A stretch of DNA of 64,000 nucleotides from Chitinophagaceae bacterium (GTDB lineage: Bacteria; Bacteroidota; Bacteroidia; Chitinophagales; Chitinophagaceae), in assembly GCA_003168265.1 (NCBI GenBank), contig PMSV01000015.1, forward strand, positions 19,561 through 83,560. The letters run 5' to 3'. The notes below the pieces were generated by a model. It was not told the DNA's origin and searched no databases. It saw only the letters and a program-made list of their open reading frames with translations. Positions 1 to 8,118 of the stretch are shown here, one piece after another (positions within the stretch are counted from its first letter, which is position 1; each line of letters begins with the position of its first letter). Position numbers and translations under genes: made by a program.

Positions 1-113
1 CTGGCATAGGCGGCAAGTTGCTCCTTCTTCAGGAGCCCGGCATTCCATGCAATATAAAATGGATGGTTAGACAACTCATAATTGCTCAAAATAAGCTGAA
101 AAGGCTTTTCCAT
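1..113 (-). CDS. TenA/PqqC-like (CADD-type) protein, 5' part only
   Basis: The start of a minus-strand gene that runs off the left edge; ATG at 111-113. The 37 visible residues include HPFYIAWNAGLL followed by KKEQLAAYA. This resembles the N-terminus of the TenA/PqqC-like iron-containing redox enzyme family (CADD-type proteins linked to para-aminobenzoate synthesis), where a His-Pro-Phe/Leu-Tyr pattern and an alanine-tyrosine helix recur. It is the last gene of a minus-strand run that includes the aminotransferase upstream, separated from it by about 250 bases. The catalytic ligands lie outside the window, so the call rests only on the N-terminal pattern. Confidence 0.45.
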   Translation of the reverse strand, partial: MEKPFQLILSNYELSNHPFYIAWNAGLLKKEQLAAYA

Positions 114-363
114 ACTAATTGTTTTTAATTGAAAGTTTGAGTTCTGATTCCTTATAAATCGGATCGGGTAAAGATACCAATGAAGATCCGGGTTTTTTCC
201 ACCAATTTTCCGAATTAAAAGATTCATAGGAAACGGGTCCCGGCACCTAGCTTTCCGCCTGCCCCTCATCCAGATTTTTTATTCGTGCTTTTAGCGAAGG
301 CGTTTGCTCAAAGTGCTTTGTAAAGCCGGGCTCCTGATACACCAAGTCCAAACAGGCTGATCG

Positions 364-1485
364 TCATTTGACTTTCTGCTTCCATTCCATTAGTTTTTGT
401 GTCGCTGTGATAAATGCGGAATTGGCCTCCCTCATACCCATGCTGAGACGGATGCAGCCCGGGAGCCCGAACACACTGGTTTCTCTTACCATTATGCCCC
501 TGCTCAAAAGGTCCGCTGTAAATTCCTCGCCTTCATAGGGTGGAACAAAAAGCAGAAAATTTCCCTGGCTGGGCCAGTAGAAAAGACCCAGGTCGTCAAA
601 GCAATCCTGTATCCAGTTCTTTTCCTCCCGCACCACACGTTGAACATTATAGAGGTATTGCTTATCCCGAAGAGCGGCCATCGCCCCCTCCATGGCAGGA
701 ACGCTTATCATGAACGGGCGACGGAGCCTTGAAACATAGCCTGTGATCTCCGGAGTAGAATAAGCATAACCCACCCGAAGACCTGCGAGCCCGAAAGCCT
801 TTGAAAAGCTATTCAGTCCGATAATCTGTTTTGAATTTTTTACATAGTCCAGTCCGACTGCATAATTCCGGTCGCGGACAAAATGCCTGTAAACTTCATC
901 ATAGACCAATACGACATGAGAGGGCAGGCTCTCCATCAAGCGATCCAGTATTTTCCTGGGAATGATGGCGCCGGTCGGATTATTCGGGCTGGTAATAAAG
1001 ATCAGCCTGGTCTTATTGGTTATGGCCCGCAGCAATTCATCCGGGTCAAGAGAGAAATTCTCCCGGTCCAAAGGAATATCGATCACCTTTCCACCTTGCA
1101 GCTCCACAAAGTTCTTATAGGCAAGAAAAGTGGGACTTGAAATAATGCACTCCTGCCCTGGCTCAACAAAGGCCCGCACGATCATTTCGATAAGCTCAAG
1201 GGCGCTATTGGCCGTCAGGAACTGGTCAGGCAGCAGTTTCCAATCATAATGACCCGCCAGTGCGGTACGAAGCCGGGAATCGTCCTCATGCTGGTATTCA
1301 TGGAGCATTTCCAGGCTCGCAGTGATTGCTTTGATGATTTTTGGGGAAGGTCCGATTGGGCATTCATTTGAAGAAAGCTTGTGAATCTTCCTGACCTTTC
1401 CGGATTGTTCCCTTGTCGATCCGCCCTTATAGGGAAGCCCTGAAAGAATATGGGGCTTGAATAATGATGGCGTTGTATTATCCAT
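364..1485 (-). CDS. HisC-like pyridoxal-phosphate aminotransferase (fold type I)
   Basis: A 373-residue class I/II aminotransferase, cytoplasmic, about the normal length for the histidinol-phosphate aminotransferase group. Visible family marks are SPNNPTG near residue 166, the YDEVYR stretch with Asp196 for the pyridine nitrogen, and SFSKAFGLAGLRVGY with the expected Schiff-base Lys229. The start at 1485 leaves a normal N-terminus. No other histidine-biosynthesis genes are near, so its amino-acid or amine substrate cannot be told; HisC itself, an aromatic aminotransferase or a secondary-metabolism paralogue are all possible. It lies between an RteC-like gene and a TenA-like gene on the same strand. 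A 10-bp inverted repeat separates it from the RteC-like gene, so shared transcription is uncertain. Confidence 0.85.
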   Translation of the reverse strand: MDNTTPSLFKPHILSGLPYKGGSTREQSGKVRKIHKLSSNECPIGPSPKIIKAITASLEMLHEYQHEDDSRLRTALAGHYDWKLLPDQFLTANSALELIEMIVRAFVEPGQECIISSPTFLAYKNFVELQGGKVIDIPLDRENFSLDPDELLRAITNKTRLIFITSPNNPTGAIIPRKILDRLMESLPSHVVLVYDEVYRHFVRDRNYAVGLDYVKNSKQIIGLNSFSKAFGLAGLRVGYAYSTPEITGYVSRLRRPFMISVPAMEGAMAALRDKQYLYNVQRVVREEKNWIQDCFDDLGLFYWPSQGNFLLFVPPYEGEEFTADLLSRGIMVRETSVFGLPGCIRLSMGMREANSAFITATQKLMEWKQKVK

Positions 1486-1526
1486 TGCTTGTTTTAATAT
1501 TCCGGCTATTTACTGTTTCGGCTATT

Positions 1527-1585
1527 CCTGAGCCTGTTTCTGGATTTATTCTATGCTTTATTCCTGGATTTATTCCAGGCTCAGG
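1527..1585. repeat. Inverted repeat with internal direct repeat
   Basis: Perfect 10-bp arms CCTGAGCCTG (1527-1536) and CAGGCTCAGG (1576-1585) enclose two copies of TGGATTTATTC. The right arm overlaps the last codons and stop of the RteC-like gene. Either a weak terminator between it and the aminotransferase or the product of a local duplication. Confidence 0.5.
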
Positions 1586-2127
1586 CCGGAATGCGCATTG
1601 ATATATTCATGATACTTTTTGTAAGTCATTCTCATCGAAATGATCCAGTCATGAGAACTGGCCGTATTCACTCCAAGGTCATAGGATCTGCCAAAGAGGA
1701 GAAAATTGGAGCCATCCGAATTACGGGGAAGGAAAAATTGACTATCCATGGAATTATCGCCGCAGTCCAGGTAATCAAAAAAAGCTGAATGGTTCGCCAA
1801 AAAAGTTCGGATTTTCCGGCATTCCATCTTCCAAAAATAGATCCGGGCTTCCTCATCACGGTCAGGCTCAAATAAATAAGACTGGTACCTAAGCAGAGAA
1901 TATTCTATTTCCGATATAAAGACCGGCTTGACCTGCTTAAAAAAAAACACTTCCTCCGCAGTCGACTCAAATTGATGGTCGCGGAAATACGATTTTAGTT
2001 GCTCCCAATGGTGCAGCGCCTTTTCATAACAACACTCCAGCCTCTCCTCCTCACTAGATCGATTCAGCTTGCAATCTTCAAGGGAACGCAGCAGGTCCAA
2101 ATAGAATGAATCATATATTGGATGCAT
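1570..2127 (-). CDS. RteC-family protein
   Basis: A 185-residue soluble protein. The block VFFFKQVKPVFISEIEYSLL near residue 60 matches the RteC pattern of a phenylalanine-rich strand followed by lysine-proline and a helix. The later region with FLANHSAFFDYLDCGDNSMD and a following FFLPR matches the second conserved block, in which RteC proteins have a short acidic D-x-x-YFLR motif. RteC is known from the Bacteroides conjugative transposon CTnDOT, where it activates excision genes; chromosomal homologues are common in Chitinophagaceae with unknown roles. No integrase, excisionase or transfer genes are visible here, so this is probably a stand-alone homologue. It is somewhat shorter than typical RteC. 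Confidence 0.75.
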   Translation of the reverse strand: MHPIYDSFYLDLLRSLEDCKLNRSSEEERLECCYEKALHHWEQLKSYFRDHQFESTAEEVFFFKQVKPVFISEIEYSLLRYQSYLFEPDRDEEARIYFWKMECRKIRTFLANHSAFFDYLDCGDNSMDSQFFLPRNSDGSNFLLFGRSYDLGVNTASSHDWIISMRMTYKKYHEYINAHSGLSLE

Positions 2128-2512
2128 AGAGAATTCTTCAGAGAGGGGGTTATAGAAATAACCCCCGTTGAGCTTTGTTCATACCTTTTAACAAACTCTT
2201 CTATGACCAGGCCAGCCGGTTATTAAGAAACCCTGACTTGGTCGGATCCCTGTTAAGCTTCCCGCCTGGCGGGTTATTAAGGAATAGTTATCAAAAAACT
2301 ATTTCGACAACAATCTGGATATCGAAAGCGCCAGTCAAATTCAAAGGGCGCATGAAATTTTAAAAGAAAGGCCAGTGTGGAAACACAGCCTTGTACTAAA
2401 ACCTAATACACATGAGATAAATCCTTATCGAACTGCTCCCGCGGGAGCCTTCTTGTTTTCTTATTACTGCTTATGTACCACTAATCCCCCCTCTCCCTAT
2501 ACAAACGCCTAA
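2128..2512. other. Intergenic, no gene seen
   Basis: 385 bases between the ECF sigma gene and the RteC-like gene. The stretch GGTTATTAAG followed by A or G occurs twice (near 2218 and 2272) next to CCCGCCTGGCGGG. A short plus-strand open frame here has no recognisable sequence and low plausibility. Confidence 0.5.
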
Positions 2513-3070
2513 TTAGTTTTGAAGAACCTGTTTTTTATACAATTCCTCCCTAAGCGACCTAAGCGAAAGAGACATTTTTTTCTCTACAGTCTTCACCGAA
2601 ATACCCAACTTTTTTGCAATTTTCGGATAGGTAACAGCCTCTTCACGATTCAGATAAAATATCATCCGCTGATCTTCCGGAAGAGAAGAAAAGGTTCTGT
2701 TCAAACCGGTCTGCATTTCTTTATGGGCAAGAGAATCAAAAAAATGACCCTCCTGGTATATCGTACGGTAGCGTTTCGAATATTCACTCGACATCTTCCT
2801 TCTTCGGATAAGTTTGCATACCTGGAACCTTACTGCCTGCAACAGATAATTCTCAAGTGACTTAATCTGCGTCCTTTCCCTTCTTCGCCAGAGATCTGCA
2901 AAAACTTCCTGTGCACAATCCTTGGCTGATTGCTCTCTTTCCATTAGTTTCTGCGCCTGCAAATAAACCCTATCCCAATACCTCTTGTAAATTTCAGTGA
3001 ATGCCAGATGACAACCCCTGCTCATGAGTTCTATCAATCGCTGATCCTTTATCTTATTAATTATTTCCAT
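2513..3070 (-). CDS. FecI-type ECF RNA polymerase sigma factor (orphan)
   Basis: A 185-residue sigma-70 family protein of the extracytoplasmic-function type. Region 2 spans about residues 18-90 and includes AKDCAQEVFADLWRRRE, the usual core-binding helix with D-C-x-Q-E-V-F. Region 4 spans about 125-178 and has LPEDQRMIFYLNREE then YPKIAKKLGISVKTVEKKMS, the helix-turn-helix that reads the -35 element. In Bacteroidota such factors usually sit beside a FecR anti-sigma and a SusC/SusD pair; none is adjacent here, so it is an orphan. A copy of the TTAGCC-N16-CCGTCTTTA motif lies at 3240-3270 in the same orientation, which would give a leader of roughly 160 bases. Autoregulation is an inference from that placement. 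Confidence 0.9.
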   Translation of the reverse strand: MEIINKIKDQRLIELMSRGCHLAFTEIYKRYWDRVYLQAQKLMEREQSAKDCAQEVFADLWRRRERTQIKSLENYLLQAVRFQVCKLIRRRKMSSEYSKRYRTIYQEGHFFDSLAHKEMQTGLNRTFSSLPEDQRMIFYLNREEAVTYPKIAKKLGISVKTVEKKMSLSLRSLREELYKKQVLQN

Positions 3071-3387
3071 GAATTAGGTCCCTTGTTTTAGTAAATAAAA
3101 TGGACGAATACCTCCCGGATCCTCATTTAACCAGGGCTGAAATAAATTCTAAAAAAGCTTGAAAAACGGCGATTTTTTTGAATCCAATTATAAAGGAAGA
3201 ATTGATATAGCCTCATGTCTTAACTCGTTCTAGTAACATTAAAGACGGTTTATACTTAAAAAAGGGCTAAATAATCCGATAAAATAGGGAAACTCTAAAT
3301 CCGGGCCAGGGCAGGGATATTCATCATTTGTTAAAATTTTGATCATCATTTTCCAGCTCTTAACTTTAGGCTCCAATCTTAAAGAAC
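3071..3387. other. Divergent intergenic region, sigma factor / bioB
   Basis: 317 bases shared as leader of the sigma gene (minus) and upstream region of bioB (plus). It holds the promoter-like motif copy at 3240-3270. The sigma leader includes GGGAGGTATTCGTCC, faintly like the second hairpin of the RNA family at 16.4 kb but without a convincing loop. No biotin-repressor operator could be recognised upstream of bioB. Confidence 0.5.
3240..3270 (-). promoter_or_regulatory. ECF-like promoter motif, copy f (upstream of the sigma gene)
   Basis: On the minus strand: TTAGCC (3265-3270), 16 bases, CCGTCTTTA (3240-3248). Both halves match the consensus exactly. It points toward the ECF sigma gene whose start is at 3070. 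Confidence 0.6.
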
Positions 3388-4389
3388 ATGGACAAAAAAA
3401 AGAAATGGACTGAGCAGGAAATCGGTAAGATTTATTATCTGCCGCTGATGGAGCTGGTTTACAAGGCGGCCACCGTGCATCGGGCTCAGGGCAACTGGCA
3501 GGAAGTGCAGGTATGCAGCCTGCTCTCAATCAAAACGGGGGGCTGCAAAGAAGATTGCGCCTATTGCCCACAGGCAGCGAGATACCATACCGGTGTAAAT
3601 CCGGAGCCCCTGATGGATTTGGAAGATGTGTTGCAAAAGGCCCAAACGGCAAAGGACATGGGGGCGACCCGTTTCTGTATGGGGGCAGCCTGGCGCGAAG
3701 TACGTAATAACCGCCATTTCGACTGCATCCTCGAAATGGTCACGGAAGTAAATAAAATGGGCATGGAAGTCTGCTGCACACTCGGCATGCTGGAAGAACA
3801 GCAGGCGCTAAGGCTCAAAGAAGCCGGATGCTATGCCTACAATCACAATATCGATACCTCTCCTTCCTACTATGGCAATATCATCAGCACGCGCCAGTTC
3901 GATGACCGTCTCCAAACCCTCAAACATGTCGCACAGGCTGGAATGAGTGTTTGCTGCGGAGGTATCATCGGTCTCGGCGAAACAGATGAGGACAGAATTG
4001 CTATGCTAACCACACTTGCCAACATGGATCCCCAGCCCGAATCCGTACCGGTCAATGCCCTTGTAGCAGTACAAGGGACGCCTTTGCAGGACCGGTGTCG
4101 CGTCGGCTTTGATGAAATGCTTCGCATGATCGCAGCGGCACGCATTCTTATGCCTGATAGTATGGTCCGGCTTTCAGCCGGAAGATTAGAAATGTCAGTT
4201 GCAGAGCAAGCCCTTTGTTTTATGGCCGGTTGCAATTCGATTTTTGCAGGAGAAAAACTGCTCACCACGCCCAACCCCTGTATCGACCAGGATATGGAAA
4301 TGTTCCGAAAGCTGGGACTCCGGCCCCGCAAAGCCTTTGCCGCCGAAGAAAGGGTACCCAAAGCAGCAAAGGAGGAAGCCGCTGCATGA
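3388..4389 (+). CDS. bioB: Biotin synthase BioB
   Basis: A 333-residue radical-SAM enzyme that inserts sulfur into dethiobiotin, the last step of biotin synthesis, in the cytoplasm. The SAM-cluster motif CKEDCAYC gives Cys53, Cys57 and Cys60. Further family marks are the KTGG stretch just before it, YNHNIDTSPSYY, and GGIIGLGET. Length is normal. The start ATG at 3388 is followed by a short lysine-rich leader, as is usual. It is the first gene of a tight bioB-bioD-bioA operon: its stop overlaps the start of bioD (ATGA). Confidence is high. Confidence 0.97.
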   Translation: MDKKKKWTEQEIGKIYYLPLMELVYKAATVHRAQGNWQEVQVCSLLSIKTGGCKEDCAYCPQAARYHTGVNPEPLMDLEDVLQKAQTAKDMGATRFCMGAAWREVRNNRHFDCILEMVTEVNKMGMEVCCTLGMLEEQQALRLKEAGCYAYNHNIDTSPSYYGNIISTRQFDDRLQTLKHVAQAGMSVCCGGIIGLGETDEDRIAMLTTLANMDPQPESVPVNALVAVQGTPLQDRCRVGFDEMLRMIAAARILMPDSMVRLSAGRLEMSVAEQALCFMAGCNSIFAGEKLLTTPNPCIDQDMEMFRKLGLRPRKAFAAEERVPKAAKEEAAA

Positions 4390-4994
4390 GCTGGTTGATT
4401 GCCGGTATTAGCACTGGCGTGGGCAAGACCCTGGTCTCCGCCCTGATCTGTGAGGCGACAGGCGCTGACTATTGGAAGCCTGTACAGGCAGGGGATCTGC
4501 AAAACAGCGACAGCATCATCGTTAAAAAACTGGTGAACAACAAAGGCCTGAAAATACATCCGGAAGCCTATCGGTTACTAGAAGCAGCATCCCTTCATTA
4601 TGCAGCCGAACTCGAAGGGATCAGGATCAGCCGGGAAGGAATTAATCTGCCTGTAACGGACAAACCCATCGTAGTCGAAACAGCAGGCGGCCTCCTCAGT
4701 CCCCTTTCAGAAAATTTCTTCAATATTGACCTTGCTTCACATCTCAGTCTTCCGGTCATCCTTGTCGTAAATAATTATCTCGGCAGCATCAATCATAGCC
4801 TGCTCAGTGTAGAAGCTTTAAGAGAGCGAAAGATCAAAATAAGAGGAATCGTCTTCAGCGGGAAGAAAGTCCCCCATGCGGAAAATTTTATACTAAAACA
4901 TAGTGGCCTTCCTCTTCTTTTTTCGGTACCCTTTCTATCAAATCCTGATGCCGATACGATAAGCGGACAGGCTGCTTTAATTCGTGATTTATGA
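4386..4994 (+). CDS. bioD: Dethiobiotin synthetase BioD
   Basis: A 202-residue ATP-dependent enzyme closing the ureido ring of dethiobiotin from diaminopelargonate and CO2. The N-terminal P-loop reads GISTGVGKT (residues 7-15), with the TGVGKT typical of BioD; KPVQAG and ETAGGLLSPL are the other family blocks. I set the start at the ATG at 4386, which overlaps the bioB stop and puts the P-loop at its usual distance from the N-terminus. The frame is open upstream to 4215, but that extension lies inside bioB and is not BioD-like. The stop overlaps the bioA start at 4991. Slightly shorter than the E. coli enzyme. Confidence 0.95.
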   Translation: MSWLIAGISTGVGKTLVSALICEATGADYWKPVQAGDLQNSDSIIVKKLVNNKGLKIHPEAYRLLEAASLHYAAELEGIRISREGINLPVTDKPIVVETAGGLLSPLSENFFNIDLASHLSLPVILVVNNYLGSINHSLLSVEALRERKIKIRGIVFSGKKVPHAENFILKHSGLPLLFSVPFLSNPDADTISGQAALIRDL

Positions 4995-6259
4995 AATACA
5001 ATATTTGGTTTCCCTTCACCCAGATGAAAACAGCCAGAGAGCCCCTACTTATAGAAAGAGCTAAGGACTGCACCCTTTATGGGAAAGAAGGGAAAACCTA
5101 TATTGATGCCATCTCCTCCTGGTGGGTGAATATCCACGGCCATGCCAATGAAAAGATCTCTGCCAGCATCGCAGAACAGGCAGAAAAACTGGAGCAGGTA
5201 ATCTTTGCAGGGTTTACCCATGAGCCCGCCGAAACCCTTGCTGAGAAACTCCTTCAAATCGCCCCCGGCAACTTTTCCAAGGTATTTTACAGCGATGACG
5301 GCTCGACCTCCGTTGAAGTGGCCGTCAAAATGGCCCTCCAATTCTGGCATAACCAGGGAGCAACACGCAAGACAATGATCCTGGCTTTTGAGGATGGTTA
5401 CCATGGAGACACATTCGGTGCAATGAGCGTAGGCGCTCCCTCCGTATTCAATAGCGCTTTCAGCAAACACTTATTTCCAGTCCACCATATCCCGGTGCCG
5501 AGTGCCGATAACCTGGCGCATATCTTTGAAACAATCCGGACTCTCAACATAATGGGTGAAATCGCCGCATTCATCTTCGAGCCCCTGGTGCAGGGAGCCG
5601 GAGGCATGAAAATGCATCAGCCGGAGGATTTGAAGAAACTATTGCAATTTGTCCGGGAAGAAGGAATAATATGCATCGCCGATGAAGTCATGACCGGATT
5701 CGGTCGAACCGGAAGAAATTTCGCGATGGAATGGACGGGTGTGCAGCCAGATATCATCTGCCTCTCAAAGGGCATTACCGGCGGCTTCCTGCCTCTTGGC
5801 GTCACTCTATGCACGCAAGCCGTCTTCGATGCTTTTTATTCTGATGATAAATATAAAACCCTCTACCATGGCCATTCATATACTGCCAATCCCCTGGCCT
5901 GTGCAGCCGCCAATTCGAGCCTTGATATTCTCTTGAGCGAAGGATGCCGGCAAAGTATTCAGCGCATCTGTACACGCCATAAAGAATTTGGGAAAAGTCT
6001 AGGTTCGAGCTATATCGAACCCATCAAAGACCTGCGTCAAAGAGGAACTATTCTCGCCATCGAATTTCAAAACGGGAAAGACAGTTCCTATTTCGATCCC
6101 CTGCGGGACAGGCTTTATGATTTTTTTCTTGAAAATGGAGTACTGCTCCGGCCGCTCGGAAATACGGTCTATATCATGCCTCCTTATTGCATCAGGGACG
6201 AAGAACTGGAAAAGGTTTATGAAGTAATAACAGAAGCTATCGAAAAAATCATCTTGTAA
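4991..6259 (+). CDS. bioA: Adenosylmethionine-8-amino-7-oxononanoate aminotransferase BioA
   Basis: A 422-residue class III aminotransferase producing 7,8-diaminopelargonate from KAPA with SAM as amino donor. Family blocks seen: WFPFTQM at the N-terminus, ISSWWVNIHGH near residue 42, DDGSTSVEVAVKMALQFW, FEDGYHGDTFGAMSVG, EPLVQGAGGM, and ICLSKGITGGFLPLG with the PLP lysine Lys260. Length is normal. It closes the bioBDA operon with a 4-base overlap to bioD. The fourth pathway gene, bioF, is not in the window, nor are recognisable bioC/bioH genes, so the early steps must be encoded elsewhere. Confidence 0.96.
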   Translation: MKYNIWFPFTQMKTAREPLLIERAKDCTLYGKEGKTYIDAISSWWVNIHGHANEKISASIAEQAEKLEQVIFAGFTHEPAETLAEKLLQIAPGNFSKVFYSDDGSTSVEVAVKMALQFWHNQGATRKTMILAFEDGYHGDTFGAMSVGAPSVFNSAFSKHLFPVHHIPVPSADNLAHIFETIRTLNIMGEIAAFIFEPLVQGAGGMKMHQPEDLKKLLQFVREEGIICIADEVMTGFGRTGRNFAMEWTGVQPDIICLSKGITGGFLPLGVTLCTQAVFDAFYSDDKYKTLYHGHSYTANPLACAAANSSLDILLSEGCRQSIQRICTRHKEFGKSLGSSYIEPIKDLRQRGTILAIEFQNGKDSSYFDPLRDRLYDFFLENGVLLRPLGNTVYIMPPYCIRDEELEKVYEVITEAIEKIIL

Positions 6260-6266
6260 AATTAAA

Positions 6267-6342
6267 GGCCGCTGGCGACTTTATGTTGCGATCAAAAGCA
6301 GAGCTTAGGTTAAGGACTCAGGAATTGATTGCACCAGCGGCC
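6267..6342. repeat. Long-loop inverted repeat after bioA
   Basis: Arms GGCCGCTGG (6267-6275) and CCAGCGGCC (6334-6342) separated by 58 bases, starting 7 bases after the bioA stop. It could act as a structured 3' end; no T-run follows, so it is not a standard intrinsic terminator. Confidence 0.45.
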
Positions 6343-6534
6343 CTTGCTATGCTATCAACTTAAACAGAATGGTACAAAGGGCTATCTAAGAATTTCTAAG
6401 GATACGATTAACATTGATTCAATGGTACAAAATAAATGATTGAAAGATTCCTAAAAAATCGACTATATGATGAAGTTCCTGTACTTGAACACTGTAGCCA
6501 TGTAGATTATAATTGACAAAGGCTGTTCAGATCA

Positions 6535-7314
6535 TCAATTTTTCTTTAGTACATCCTGTCCCTTGTTCCATATCTCCAGGAACTCTTTGCAATTATCTTT
6601 GATAGAACTGTAATAGTCCCAATCGGACTCAAAGGAATGAAGAGTATCATAATCGGGACGGTACCTGACCATAAAACTATCCAGGGCCGGGGATTCCAGG
6701 CCCGTGATCCGGTGAACAAGGTTCTTATTGAATCGATGGTTGATATAGTCCTGCTGTTCTTCCCGGACCAGCCGGTCGTGGAAGGCTGCCATTCGCTTAC
6801 TGGCTGATGGATCCGCTATCTGATCCAGGTTAAAGTCCATGCCAAGGCTGCTGCCTCTTTTGCCCTTAGCAGAAACATCATCAAGAGCGCTATGAGCCGA
6901 GTCGTCATATTCGAATACTTTCCGGTATTCCTTCCTGTTTCGGATAGAATCCGAGGAGAAATTGTTTCCATTATAACCTTGAACAGCGACCGTATTTAGG
7001 GTTTGGATCCCCGGATCGAGGCTGATATCAAAAGCCTCGGGATTGAAAATATCACCAACTGCAGTCTTGCCTGAACGGCGCCCAAGCCAGCTAAACCAAA
7101 TCGAATCTCCCGGAAGTACAAGGATGGAATAATGCCCTGTGGAATCTGTCATAGCCGGATGTCCTTTCGCAGTAAGAACACTCACGCCCGCCATAGGCTT
7201 GGAACTACCCTGCTCGTAGACTATGCCGGTTACACTTACCTGCGCCATTCCCGGAATAGAACTCATGGCGCAAGGCATTGAAAGGATCAGAAATATTGCT
7301 TTAAATCTATGCAT
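6535..7314 (-). CDS. Secreted carboxypeptidase-regulatory-like domain protein
   Basis: A 259-residue exported protein. The N-terminal 24 residues form a signal peptide ending near GMAQ. Residues about 27-105 form a CarboxypepD_reg-like beta-sandwich: VSVTGIVYEQGSSKPMAGV, TDSTGHYSILV and a SLDPG strand, like the N-terminal domain of Bacteroidota TonB receptors and many surface proteins. The remaining 150 residues are polar, rich in Asp/Arg/Tyr, with no domain I recognise. Proteins of this plan are common in Chitinophagaceae and of unknown function. It stands alone, converging on the bio operon. Confidence 0.7.
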   Translation of the reverse strand: MHRFKAIFLILSMPCAMSSIPGMAQVSVTGIVYEQGSSKPMAGVSVLTAKGHPAMTDSTGHYSILVLPGDSIWFSWLGRRSGKTAVGDIFNPEAFDISLDPGIQTLNTVAVQGYNGNNFSSDSIRNRKEYRKVFEYDDSAHSALDDVSAKGKRGSSLGMDFNLDQIADPSASKRMAAFHDRLVREEQQDYINHRFNKNLVHRITGLESPALDSFMVRYRPDYDTLHSFESDWDYYSSIKDNCKEFLEIWNKGQDVLKKN

Positions 7315-8118
7315 TGCCCGGACTTAATCTTGAGCCGCAGAGGAGCCCCACTCAAAAGTACCTTAAGCAAACCCCCACCCTATGTAAAATTCAATGAAAG
7401 GATCAATTCGTGAAATAACCGGGCGAATTGCAAAAAATAGCATGAATAAAAATGAGGAGACTGTCTCAAAAGAAATGGCCTCTTTTTGCATGACAGTTTT
7501 CCGGCATTTCTTATGGCCGTTGTAACCCATTCAGGTCTGTAATGAATTGGATTCATCCATCTCATTAAGTCATCGTTTTTGATTTTTTTGCTTCCTCATA
7601 TTTTCTATTTTCGACTTAAACAGGTAGATTATTTATTATGAGTCCTGAATTATTCGATAACCATCCATCAGCTATATAGATTATTAAGATGTCTAATATA
7701 TAAATTTCCAGTAGGTTAGGAAATCCACATCCAAAAATTGCATATTATTAAGTCTAATCCTGCCGGTTCCTCATGTTTAAAAAAAAACCCAAATAAATCC
7801 ATTAGTCTTGATTTAATTGGCAACCTTTGCATAAGGTTGACTTGACGGAAAGATGATCTAATTCAACAGAGCATTTTTTGCTGAATTTCTGGTATTTTAT
7901 GTTTCTGTTTTCTGGTTCATCTTACATGAGCACCTAAGGCAACTTAATTTATTTCTTGAACTCTTTCAGGAAATTGGTATTTGAACTCCACTTTGATCCA
8001 ATAGTACTTTCTGACCTAGAATAATTGCTGTTTATATTATTCTTTATTTGTTTTCCTGAGAACAGGCAATCTTATTCATTGTTTGGATCAGCAAATAAGC
8101 CATTTTAGCCCATAGATT
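7315..8118. other. 804-base AT-rich intergenic region
   Basis: Divergent region between the secreted protein and the multi-PAS kinase. A 61-codon minus-strand frame at 7380-7565 has no family signature and I reject it. No strong hairpin, repeat or promoter-like motif copy is visible. The kinase promoter should lie in its right end. Confidence 0.5.

Noticed and set aside
270..363. Open continuation of about 38 codons after the aminotransferase stop, same frame
   Set aside because: No start codon of note and no recognisable domain; most likely chance.
1570..2127. RteC-like gene as a sign of an integrated conjugative transposon
   Set aside because: No integrase, excisionase, mobilisation or tra genes, and no att-like repeats around it.
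3071..3387. Biotin repressor operator upstream of bioB
   Set aside because: No convincing BirA/BioX-type dyad could be read by eye.
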